From Acidobacteriota bacterium (GTDB taxonomy: Bacteria; Acidobacteriota; Terriglobia; Acidiferrales; UBA7541), in the NCBI GenBank assembly GCA_003225295.1, contig QHYZ01000049.1, positions 62,001 to 126,000 of the forward strand: a stretch of 64,000 bases of DNA, written 5' to 3'. Each line of letters begins with the position of its first letter. Within the stretch, counting starts at the first letter, position 1. Below the pieces are notes generated by a model that was not told the origin of the DNA, did not search any database, and saw nothing but the letters and a program-made list of their open reading frames with translations. The translations under genes were made by a program, and so were the position numbers. This document shows, piece after piece, positions 54,507 to 62,905 of this stretch.

Positions 54507-54517
54507 GGATCACCTCC
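54507..54517 (-). promoter_or_regulatory. extended Shine-Dalgarno of TonB receptor copy 2
   Basis: On the minus strand GGAGGTGATCC, eleven bases complementary to the 3' end of 16S rRNA, one base before the GTG start. This is a much longer match than at any neighbouring gene and implies very high translation. Confidence 0.75.
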
Positions 54518-54557
54518 ACTTTTGGGTTGAGACTAGTGCAGAAGGGAAGCCCATGCC

Positions 54558-55985
54558 TTAACGGAGGATTAATTTCTGTTTAGGTAGGCTCTCGGGCACC
54601 GCTTCATGCGGCTCCCTCACGGGCAGATTCACCGTGAAGGTTGAACCGACTCCCGCGGTGCTGTCACATTCAATAGTGCCGCCCTGGGCGATGGCGATGG
54701 CCTGGGCAATGGCCAGACCGAGTCCTCCGCTCTGCGCCTCGCCGCTATTCAATGGCGCAGCCCGGTAAAAGCGGTCAAAGATAAACGGCCTGTGCTCCGG
54801 TGAGATGCCTATGCCCTGGTCTTGAAAACGCGCTTGAATCGTCCCCTCTTGAATTTCCAGTGTGACGCGGATACACGTGCCATCGGGGGAATACTTGATC
54901 GCATTGTCGAGAAAAATCAAGAACAGTTCGTGCAGAAAGGCCTCGTCTCCGGTACAGGCTAGTTCCTCATGCAAATCTCGTACGATGGAGATATTCTTGG
55001 CGCGTGCTCGCGAAGCAGCAAGGCAACAGGCTTCCTCAAGAACCTCGTTGATGTAAAGAGGTTCTCGAACCAAATGTAGTTGCCCGGCATCGGCCATCGA
55101 GAGGGTAAACAGACCCTCGACGATGCGGGTCAGTTTCTTGAACTCCTCGTCAAAAACGCAAAGAGTCTGACGATATTCCTCAGCGCTGCGCGGCTTGGAG
55201 AGGAGCAGTTCTGTCTCGCCGTGAAGAACGGCGAGCGGAGTGCGCAATTCATGAGAGGCGTCAGTCACAAACTGTCGTAACTGGAGAACGGCCGAATCAA
55301 CGCTCTTCAAAAGATGGTTAAACGTTTGCGCTAATCGCCCAAGCTCGTCATGAGGGGCGGCCACTGGCAGCGGAGTCCAAAATCCTTGCCGGTTCGTCAC
55401 GCGTTTGGCCATCAGGGCAGCATGCCTGGTTAACTGCTTGATGGGCACAAGACTTCTCCCCACGTACAACGCGGAGATTCCCGCTGTTACCAGAAGACTG
55501 AGGGGAAAAAGCAACAACGCCACTCCTCCAAAATTGTCGAGCACTCGGTTGGTCCCAAATGTCGGGATGGCGACGGCAAAGATCCGCTTCTCACTCCCCT
55601 GCTGAAAAGGAATGAGCGCCACGCGCACCGTTTCGCCATTATCTAGAGCTGCTCTTCCGAAAGTAGAACCAGGATCGCCAAGGTTTAGCCCCTTCAGGTT
55701 CATTGGCGCCGCGAGATTCTTGGACTGCTGGAGGAGGCGCCCGTCTTGATCCAGAAGTTCAAAAAACTCACCGGGAAGGTCCAAACGGTTTATGTCCTTG
55801 GCGTTCGGTTCGGAAACCATATCGGCAATGATGGGGCGGGCGGTCTCCAGCAGCTGACGATTAAGTTGGGTATGGACCGCATGGGCCAACAGGCCCCAAA
55901 ACGCCAAGTAGGACGCCGCTAGAAGTACGCCGACGACGGTGCAGAAAAGCAACATCATGCGGAGACGGAGCGTCCTGATTTTCAT
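54558..55985 (-). CDS. two-component sensor histidine kinase
   Basis: A 475-residue inner-membrane kinase: first transmembrane helix (about 11-31), a periplasmic sensor of about 120 residues, second helix (about 152-174), HAMP, HisKA with H245 in DASHELRTPL, and HATPase with the N-box LFLIFLDNAIKYS and G-boxes DQGIGIS and GGLGLAIAQ. It resembles CusS/QseC-type kinases. It overlaps the response-regulator gene by four bases, and downstream lies TonB receptor copy 2. The signal is unknown. Confidence 0.95.
   Translation of the reverse strand: MKIRTLRLRMMLLFCTVVGVLLAASYLAFWGLLAHAVHTQLNRQLLETARPIIADMVSEPNAKDINRLDLPGEFFELLDQDGRLLQQSKNLAAPMNLKGLNLGDPGSTFGRAALDNGETVRVALIPFQQGSEKRIFAVAIPTFGTNRVLDNFGGVALLLFPLSLLVTAGISALYVGRSLVPIKQLTRHAALMAKRVTNRQGFWTPLPVAAPHDELGRLAQTFNHLLKSVDSAVLQLRQFVTDASHELRTPLAVLHGETELLLSKPRSAEEYRQTLCVFDEEFKKLTRIVEGLFTLSMADAGQLHLVREPLYINEVLEEACCLAASRARAKNISIVRDLHEELACTGDEAFLHELFLIFLDNAIKYSPDGTCIRVTLEIQEGTIQARFQDQGIGISPEHRPFIFDRFYRAAPLNSGEAQSGGLGLAIAQAIAIAQGGTIECDSTAGVGSTFTVNLPVREPHEAVPESLPKQKLILR
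54567..54582. repeat. GATTAATTTCTGTTTA, copy 1
   Basis: A 16-base sequence identical to 58044-58059. It lies in the 3' end of the kinase gene, about 60 bases before TonB receptor copy 2, that is, where its promoter would be. It resembles the TTAATACTGTTTTCAGG elements near the MmgE/PrpD genes. Confidence 0.4.
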
Positions 55986-56659
55986 GATCCCGGCGTCCCC
56001 AGGCGGTATCCCACGCCGCGGATGGTATGGATGAGCTTGACGGAACGGTCTTGATCAATTTTCTGACGAAGACGGTTGATATAAACCTCGACTAGGTTGG
56101 TTTCGCTGTCGAAGTGGCAGTCCCAGACATGCTCCACAATTTCACTGCGGGTAATAAGTTCAGGTGCCCGAAGCAGAAGCAATTCGAGCAGAGCGAATTC
56201 TCTGGAAGTCAGCGGGATCGTCTCTTTGTCGCGCGTGGCGCGCCGGCGGTGGCGGTCGAGTGTGAGGTCGGCGTAGCGAAGCCTTGCGTTGCTGCTATGA
56301 AAGCCCCGGCGAATCAGCGCCCGGACCCGGGCCAGGAGTTCCGCCAGAACAAATGGCTTCGTCAGATAGTCATCTGCGCCCGCGTCAAGGCCTTCAACCC
56401 GCTGCTCGACTAAACCTCGTGCGGTAAGCATCATCACGGGAGACTCAATTCCTCGTTGACGCAACTCCCGGCAGACTTCGATCCCGCTGAGGTCGGGCAA
56501 CCGCACGTCGAGAAGGATGGCGTCGTAGGGAACGTCAGCTCCCAATTCGAGCGCCTTCTGACCGGATTCCGCCACATCCACTGCGTAGGTGTTTTCTCTC
56601 AAGGCTCGCGCAATGAAACTGGCGACCTTCCGTTCGTCTTCAACTAGCAGGATCCGCAT
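55982..56659 (-). CDS. OmpR-family response regulator
   Basis: A 225-residue regulator with an N-terminal receiver (phospho-acceptor D51 in ILLDVRLPDL, conserved acidic pair near 7-9, Lys near 102) and a C-terminal winged-helix DNA-binding domain (about 127-222, TSREFALLELLL ... VYINRLRQKID). It is the partner of the kinase encoded just after it, with a four-base overlap. Probably controls the nearby receptor and propeller genes. Confidence 0.96.
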   Translation of the reverse strand: MRILLVEDERKVASFIARALRENTYAVDVAESGQKALELGADVPYDAILLDVRLPDLSGIEVCRELRQRGIESPVMMLTARGLVEQRVEGLDAGADDYLTKPFVLAELLARVRALIRRGFHSSNARLRYADLTLDRHRRRATRDKETIPLTSREFALLELLLLRAPELITRSEIVEHVWDCHFDSETNLVEVYINRLRQKIDQDRSVKLIHTIRGVGYRLGTPGS

Positions 56660-56750
56660 GGGCGCACTCAGTATTCTCGCACAACGAGATGCTCGGCGGG
56701 CCGTGTCGCGTCATCTCGAATCCTTGCTCGGTTTCGAGCCACGAGCCTTT

Positions 56751-57761
56751 TCAGAGGACTTCGAATACCAGTACCTTAGCGCTTGTGGTGTCGTGCTGTG
56801 GCACGGCCACAAAGTAGCGCTTTAATTCGGGCACGAGACGCGCTGTCCTCCCCATGGGGCCTGTGGGAATGTTTGCGAGCAACTTGTAACTATCTGGGCC
56901 GGACTGCTCATAAATATCGACAGCGCCGTCGCAAGCAGCATAGACGCGTTTAGTGGCCCCATCATAGGTGATGTCGTCAACGCCTTTAGTGATCGGGAAG
57001 GAGGTAACCTCCTTGCCCGTTTGAGTATCCAGTACCGCAATCTGGGAAGTGCGGCAGGCAACGAACAAACGATGGTTCGCCTCATCGAGGGCCATGGCGA
57101 CGTTGTTCTTGCATAGCGTTACGGGCCAACTTGCTACCAGTTCGCGTTTCTCCCGGTCCACGACGGACACCTGGTTCTTGGCCCTGTTATTTACATACAT
57201 TCTCGGGGTGGACTTCTCCAGCGACATGGCCTCGAGAGTTTCTCCGTCAATCTTGAGGTCGGCCAATTTTTTTTCGGCAGTCGTATCAATGACACTCAGC
57301 ATCGAGTACGTCTGATGAACGTCACCACCGCCGTTGTCGATATACAGGTACTTTGTCGCCGGATCGTAGCCGATGGAATCTGCGTCCTCCAGGAGTTTCA
57401 CGCTCGATAGAAGCTTGTACGTTGTGCCGTCGAAGATCTTCAAGTCGCCCGCGTCCCCATCCGTTACGTAAATGCGGTTGAGATCTTCCCGATAGAGCAC
57501 CGCGTGCGGTTTGCCGATTCCATCTATCTTGTGGAGCAGCTTGCCTGTCTTAAGATCAAAAACAATTACGGCGTGGTAGCCTTCCGGAGTGGCAAATAGC
57601 CGCCGGCGTTTGACGTCAATTCCGAAATGGTCGAAGTTCCCTTTGACTTCTGCCGGCAGCTCATAAGTCTGGCGCAGCTTGATAGGGGCAGCCCTCTGGC
57701 ACCGGGCTTGATCCACGAATATCCCGAGGATCGCGACTAGCACTACATACCGTTTCTTCAT
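56751..57761 (-). CDS. secreted YncE-like beta-propeller, copy 4
   Basis: A 336-residue exported propeller with a short signal peptide (KKRYVVLVAILGIFVDQARCQ) and blades such as GNFDHFGIDVKRRRLFATPE, KPHAVLYREDLNRIYVTDGD and the C-terminal LVPELKRYFVAVP. AGGGAGCG precedes the ATG. It lies 91 bases upstream of the response regulator on the same strand and may be the first gene of that operon. Closest in pattern to copies 1 and 3. Confidence 0.88.
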   Translation of the reverse strand: MKKRYVVLVAILGIFVDQARCQRAAPIKLRQTYELPAEVKGNFDHFGIDVKRRRLFATPEGYHAVIVFDLKTGKLLHKIDGIGKPHAVLYREDLNRIYVTDGDAGDLKIFDGTTYKLLSSVKLLEDADSIGYDPATKYLYIDNGGGDVHQTYSMLSVIDTTAEKKLADLKIDGETLEAMSLEKSTPRMYVNNRAKNQVSVVDREKRELVASWPVTLCKNNVAMALDEANHRLFVACRTSQIAVLDTQTGKEVTSFPITKGVDDITYDGATKRVYAACDGAVDIYEQSGPDSYKLLANIPTGPMGRTARLVPELKRYFVAVPQHDTTSAKVLVFEVL

Positions 57762-58265
57762 TTTCGCTCCCTAAGATGGAATGCTTTTCACATGACGCCC
57801 ATTTGCCAGTCCGGCTTGATTCCTCTCCCGCCTGATCCGTGCGGTGGACTGCCTTGCCGCCTGCTGTGCCAGACCGTCGTTTCGTGCCACGGGCAACAGC
57901 CTTATCGAAGAATTCTGGCGTGGGCCGAGATGGCCCTCTCCGAATCCGTGCCACAAAGGAACCGTTCAAAGGACCACTCCAACTCCGCAAGAGGACAGCA
58001 CGAGGGAGCATAGTGGATTCATTACGGTTCCGACTTAAAACAAGATTAATTTCTGTTTAACTCAAAAAGGATAATTGACCAAACTCTGGCTGCGGGTAAG
58101 CTTGTTCAGAAAGAGCTTCATTGTTCAAGAGGGCGAAAGACCTGTTCGTAGAACTCAAGGAAACAAGCCGTGCGAGAAGGATCAGGCTGCTCTCCACGAA
58201 AGTTCGTAAGGACCTCGGAGGACACCGCAGGATTGGAAGAATATCACTGCTTCGAGGAGCAAACA
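57762..58265. other. divergent intergenic region
   Basis: About 500 bases between the minus-strand propeller gene and the plus-strand phosphodiesterase-like gene. It contains the second GATTAATTTCTGTTTA copy (58044-58059) in an AT-rich segment likely to carry promoters. The open frame of the downstream gene extends to 58170, but GTG 58266 is the supported start. No other gene seen. Confidence 0.6.
58044..58059. repeat. GATTAATTTCTGTTTA, copy 2
   Basis: Identical to 54567-54582. It lies in the divergent promoter region between propeller copy 4 and the phosphodiesterase-like gene. Both copies are close to genes of the receptor-propeller module, so a shared regulator site (for example for the OmpR-type regulator) is possible. 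Confidence 0.4.
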
Positions 58266-59789
58266 GTGAGCAGCAACAATCAACTTAAGTTGGCAGCACT
58301 CTTGAGCGCAGTGTTGGTGTCCCTGACCTCGCTGTTGGCGCCAATCACGTCAAATGCGCAACATTCTGCTCACCAACGTGCAAAGCCACGGGGAAATTCC
58401 GTACAACACGTCCTACTCCTCAGTATCGACGGAATGCATAGCCTTGACCTCGCCAATCTGGTCAAAGACAGGCCCGCTTCGGCGCTTGCGAAATTGAGCC
58501 TGCACGCCGTGACCTACACCAATGCTTCCACGTCATTCCCATCCAACTCTTGGCCGGGCCTGCTTTCCATGGTGACGGGTGGTTCTCCCAATGTAACAGG
58601 AGTAATTTTCGAGAATTCCTATGACCACAGCCTGTCGCCGCCCGCCTCCGACTGCTCCAAAATCGGAACGACAGTGATCTTCGATTCCTCGATTGATAAG
58701 AATCGGGATGCGGTCGATGGCGGAGGAGGCATTGATCCCGATCGGCTGCCGAGAGATCCCCAGAAGGGCTGCACGCCGGTATTTCCTCACAACTTCGTGC
58801 GGGTCAACACGATCTTTGAAGTCATAAAGAGCAGCGGCGGCCGTACCGCGTGGTGTGACAAGCATCCGGCATACGACTTGGTAAACGGTCCTTCAGGCAC
58901 TGGAGTGGACGACCTGTTTACCCCAGAAGTGCGTTCCTTCCGGGGCGTGAAAAATGTTGAATCGTACGATGACCTGAAGGTGGCGGCGATCCTGAACGAG
59001 ATCGTCGGAAAGGACCATACGGGGACCCGTGAAGTGGGTGTACCGGCAATATTTGGAATGAATTTCCAGGCGATCAGTGTTGCGCAAAAAACATTTGGAG
59101 CAGGTTATCTTGACGGGAGCGGCCGTCCAAGCCCACCGTTAGATGAGGCCATTGTCCACACGGACGAGTCTATTGGAAAAATCATGGCCGGGCTGAAAGA
59201 GCGAAAGTTGCTTGACTCAACGCTCGTCATCATCAGTGCCAAGCACGCGGATTCTCCGATTGATCCCGCAAGGTTGAAACATGCCGACCTGGAAGCGATC
59301 CCCAAGGCTGTTCATGCAGTGCATGAAGGATTGTTGGCCGGTTTGGAGCAGGATGGGAGTGTTGCATTGCTATGGCTCTCAGATCAGGATCGCACGGCGG
59401 AAGTGGTCAACGCACTGCGGAAAATACAAGAGGTGGCACACATTCAGGAGATCTATTCTGGCGAATCCTTGAAGCTTTTGTTCAACGACCCGAAGCACGA
59501 TCCGCGTGCGCCGGACATCATAATTCAGCCGACTCCGGGGCAAATCTATGTGGATGCCGGGAGCACATTCATCGCAGAACATGGCGGCAACGCGAGCACG
59601 GATAGGAACGTTCCCCTTCTTATCGTGCACCCAAAATTCACTCGTCTGGAAATCAAATTTCCCGTGCAAACATCGCAGATTGCTCCCAGCATTCTCAAAG
59701 CGTTAGGACTGAATCCAGATGACCTGGACGCCGTGAGAATTGAAAAAACGCCGGAGTTGCCGGGGCTGCATCTCGATCAGCTTCGGTGA
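58266..59789 (+). CDS. exported type I phosphodiesterase/alkaline-phosphatase-like protein
   Basis: A 507-residue exported protein of the nucleotide-pyrophosphatase/phosphodiesterase fold. GAGGAG lies six bases before GTG 58266, followed by a signal peptide (about 8-31, ending SNAQ). The first metal Asp is in LLSIDGMH, the candidate nucleophile in STSFPSNSWPGL, and the last His in FIAEHGG. The usual second metal motif SDHG reads SAKHA, with Lys for Asp, so the metal site is altered. Substrate unknown. It reads away from the propeller operon. Confidence 0.87.
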   Translation: MSSNNQLKLAALLSAVLVSLTSLLAPITSNAQHSAHQRAKPRGNSVQHVLLLSIDGMHSLDLANLVKDRPASALAKLSLHAVTYTNASTSFPSNSWPGLLSMVTGGSPNVTGVIFENSYDHSLSPPASDCSKIGTTVIFDSSIDKNRDAVDGGGGIDPDRLPRDPQKGCTPVFPHNFVRVNTIFEVIKSSGGRTAWCDKHPAYDLVNGPSGTGVDDLFTPEVRSFRGVKNVESYDDLKVAAILNEIVGKDHTGTREVGVPAIFGMNFQAISVAQKTFGAGYLDGSGRPSPPLDEAIVHTDESIGKIMAGLKERKLLDSTLVIISAKHADSPIDPARLKHADLEAIPKAVHAVHEGLLAGLEQDGSVALLWLSDQDRTAEVVNALRKIQEVAHIQEIYSGESLKLLFNDPKHDPRAPDIIIQPTPGQIYVDAGSTFIAEHGGNASTDRNVPLLIVHPKFTRLEIKFPVQTSQIAPSILKALGLNPDDLDAVRIEKTPELPGLHLDQLR

Positions 59790-59855
59790 TCGGTAGCGAG
59801 GTCGGTAAGAAATTGGATCCATCACCGATGTGAAAGAATCGCGCGGATCACTTGC

Positions 59856-62840
59856 TTAACGTCCGTCCGGGGACTCTCTGCGATGCAAGGCCATCTTCAA
59901 CACTTCAGCCAGGTGCATCGCCCGCCTACCGGTACTCTGGAGGATCTGCTCACGGCAGCTGAAGCCGTCCGTGACGATCAATGTGTCCGGCGCAGCGTTC
60001 CGAACAGCTGGCAACAGAACTCGTTCGGCCACAGCCTGCGACACTTCAAACTTGTCTTTCTGGAATCCGAACGGTCCAGCCATTCCACAGCACCCGGAAT
60101 CCGGGGACTGTAGCTCTGCCCCCAACATTCGCAGCAGCGCTTCCTCATGATCCATCTTCATGAGCGCTTTTTGGTGGCAGTGACCATGGAGCAGAACTTT
60201 CATCGAGGACTTCGAAGAAGGGTAGTTTGGGGCATAATCTTGCAAGAACTCGCTGAGCAAGAATGTTTGGCTTCGGAGCCGGTTGGCGCGCTCGTCGGTG
60301 GGAAATAGATTGCGGAGCTCATCTCGAAACACAGATGCGCAACTCGGCTCCAGAACCACAATTGGCGACCCGGCGTCAATCCTGGGTCCGAGAGCACTCA
60401 TGATCTGCCGCAAAGTGTTTTTGGCTTTCTCCAGCATGCCGAAGTCATAAAGTGGTCGCCCGCAGCACAGCGGACGCCGGGAGCAAATCACCGTGAAACC
60501 TGCATCCTCCAGCACTTCCAGCGCGGCCCGGCAAGTTTCCGGATGAAAGTAGTTGTTGAACGTATCTACCCATAGAATGACTGGCCTTGCGTTGGACGGT
60601 GCCGATTTCAAGTTTTCGTCCTCGCCGAAGATGGAAGGACGATTCCGTCGCACCCATCGCCCAAAGTTCATCGTCGCCAGTCGCGGCAATTGCCGCTGCG
60701 GAGCTAATCCCAAGAGTCTTTGAAGCAGATGACGGGATCCTGGTGCCCGGCTGAAGAAATTTGCGATTCCGGGGATGCGCGAACCGATCCTTGCCCACCG
60801 CTCCACCAGGCCAAACGCATAGGCATCTAACGGTCGCCGCTTCTTTTCGTAATAGTGCGACAGAAACTCCGATTTGTAGGTTGCCATATCGACGTTTGCA
60901 GGGCATTCCGACTTGCAGGCTTTGCAAGAGAGACAGAGCTCCAGGGCTTCCTTAACGTGTTCGTCTTCCCAACCCGAACGCAAGACCTCGCCCTGGAGCA
61001 TCTCAAAGAGCATGTGAGCGCGTCCCCGAGTGCTGTGTTCTTCTTCCAGCGTCACCATGTAACTCGGGCACATCGCGCCGCCATCACGCTTTCGGCACGC
61101 TCCGAGCCCGATGCAGCGGAGAGATGCCCTGGCAAACGAACCACTGTCGTCGGGAAATTTAAAATGCGTTTCCGGTTCCAGTGGTCTATAGTCCGCCCCC
61201 AGCCGCAGATTCTCAGTCGGCAAGTAAGCATCGACAACTTTGTGCGGATTCAACTTGTTATCCGGATCCCACGCTGCCTTGAACTCGCCGAAAGCTCTGA
61301 TCAGCTCGGCGCCGAACATCTTCGGAAGCAACGCGGCTCGCGATTGGCCGTCGCCATGCTCGCCGGAGAGCGAACCGCCATAACTAACCACCAAGTCAGC
61401 TGCCCGCTCGATGAATTCTGAATACTTGCGAATCCCGCTTTGGCTTTCCAGATCGAAGCTGACGCGCATGTGGACACAACCATGTCCAAAATGACCGTAG
61501 AATGCACCTCGGTAATCGTATTCATTCATCAGCCTGCGGATGTCTCTCAGATAGCCCCCTAGCTTTTCGGGAGCCACCGCCGCATCATCCCAGCCTTCCC
61601 ACTCCGCCGGTGCGCCGGGAGCAAAGGCGGCCGCCCGCGGCCCGGCCTCGCGTATTTGCCACACCTTACGGGCTTCGCTCTGCGAGTACAGCCGGGCGCT
61701 CGGTGCCTCGCTGACATGTTTTAGACCATCGATGAGTTGCATGGCGCGATGGCGCGCCTCGTTCGGATCATCAGCGCCGAATTCCACCAGCAATATCCCG
61801 CGGCCCTCGGGAAGGAGGTCTAGGTTCGGAGCTCCTTTCCTGTGGAGTCCGTCGACAATGCTTCCTTCAAAACCTTCCAGTCCGATCGGATGGAACTGCA
61901 GTATCTCTGGAACATGATCGGCTGCGAAGAACGCATCGCGATACCCCAATCCAACGAGGGCGCGATGCTGGGGACTGGGGATCAATTTCAATTTGGCTTC
62001 GAGCACGATCGCGCACGTACCTTCTGTTCCGACGAGTGCGCGCGCGACGTGGAATCCTCTTTCAGGCAACAGCTCATCCAGGTTGTAGCCGGAGACCCGT
62101 CGCGGAATTTGCGGGAATCGCGCGCGGATTAATCCAGCGTAGTTCTCCTGGATTGCGCGCAATCTGCTGTAAATCTCGCCGCGGCGGCCGCCTTGGGCAA
62201 TGACCTCAGCCAGTTCCGTTTCGCTCGTAGCGCGTACCGTCATCTGCGTGCCGTCGTAAAGCAGGATTCGCAGCTCTTCGACGTTGTCGACCGTTTTCCC
62301 ACCGAGCAGCGAATGTGTTCCGCACGAATTGTTCCCGATCATTCCACCGATCGTGCAGCGATTGTGTGTTGAAGGATCGGGTGCAAACGTCAATTGGTGG
62401 GTCTCCGAGCCATTGCGCAAGGAGTCCAGAACGACCCCCGGCTGAACTCGCGCGAACCGCGATCCAGTGTTGAGCTCAAGGATTTGGTTCATATACTTTG
62501 TGAAATCCAATACCACCGCGACATTGCAGCATTGGCCAGCCAAGCTGGTCCCCGCCCCTCGGGCTAGAACAGGAGCGCCGTACTTCCTGCACGCCGCCAC
62601 TGCTGCGATCACATCTGCGTCATCGCGGGGCACCACCATGCCGATGGGAATCTGTCGGTAATTCGACCCGTCCGTGGCGTAAAGCGCTCGGCTGCCGCGA
62701 TCGAATCTCACTTCCCCTTTTATTATTTGCGTGAGTTCTTTCTCGAGCACTGCCGCTGCCTGAAAAACGTCAACTGGCTTTGCATGAGAACTGAGAGGAA
62801 GTGGCGAGAGTTGCATCAAGGCATGTTCACTGTAGAACAA
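59856..62840 (-). CDS. FAD-linked/iron-sulfur D-2-hydroxyacid dehydrogenase (YdiJ-like)
   Basis: A 994-residue fusion: FAD-binding type 4 domain (about 40-270, PRDDADVIAAV and ARGAGTSLAGQCCN), FAD-oxidase C-terminal domain (to about 530, YGHFGHGCVHMRV and GEHGDGQSR), ferredoxin-like part with CLSCKACKSECP, and two CCG heterodisulfide-reductase-type domains (C-terminal LHGHCHQKAL and CCGMAGPFG). Relatives (YdiJ, GlcD/F) oxidise D-2-hydroxyglutarate, glycolate or D-lactate and pass electrons to the respiratory chain. It lies 65 bases after the partial aminotransferase gene on the same strand, possibly one operon for hydroxy-acid and glyoxylate metabolism. Confidence 0.93.
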   Translation of the reverse strand: MFYSEHALMQLSPLPLSSHAKPVDVFQAAAVLEKELTQIIKGEVRFDRGSRALYATDGSNYRQIPIGMVVPRDDADVIAAVAACRKYGAPVLARGAGTSLAGQCCNVAVVLDFTKYMNQILELNTGSRFARVQPGVVLDSLRNGSETHQLTFAPDPSTHNRCTIGGMIGNNSCGTHSLLGGKTVDNVEELRILLYDGTQMTVRATSETELAEVIAQGGRRGEIYSRLRAIQENYAGLIRARFPQIPRRVSGYNLDELLPERGFHVARALVGTEGTCAIVLEAKLKLIPSPQHRALVGLGYRDAFFAADHVPEILQFHPIGLEGFEGSIVDGLHRKGAPNLDLLPEGRGILLVEFGADDPNEARHRAMQLIDGLKHVSEAPSARLYSQSEARKVWQIREAGPRAAAFAPGAPAEWEGWDDAAVAPEKLGGYLRDIRRLMNEYDYRGAFYGHFGHGCVHMRVSFDLESQSGIRKYSEFIERAADLVVSYGGSLSGEHGDGQSRAALLPKMFGAELIRAFGEFKAAWDPDNKLNPHKVVDAYLPTENLRLGADYRPLEPETHFKFPDDSGSFARASLRCIGLGACRKRDGGAMCPSYMVTLEEEHSTRGRAHMLFEMLQGEVLRSGWEDEHVKEALELCLSCKACKSECPANVDMATYKSEFLSHYYEKKRRPLDAYAFGLVERWARIGSRIPGIANFFSRAPGSRHLLQRLLGLAPQRQLPRLATMNFGRWVRRNRPSIFGEDENLKSAPSNARPVILWVDTFNNYFHPETCRAALEVLEDAGFTVICSRRPLCCGRPLYDFGMLEKAKNTLRQIMSALGPRIDAGSPIVVLEPSCASVFRDELRNLFPTDERANRLRSQTFLLSEFLQDYAPNYPSSKSSMKVLLHGHCHQKALMKMDHEEALLRMLGAELQSPDSGCCGMAGPFGFQKDKFEVSQAVAERVLLPAVRNAAPDTLIVTDGFSCREQILQSTGRRAMHLAEVLKMALHRRESPDGR

Positions 62841-62905
62841 AAGACAAGCTGTCTCAATGACTCGAATTCTTTGTTCGACCGCTGCTCACGACTCGATCCC
62901 TGCGC

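Noticed and set aside
52142-54583. Two long plus-strand frames (409 and 353 codons)
   Set aside because: Both are antisense to TonB receptor copy 2, whose domains are clear; the antisense products show no domain.
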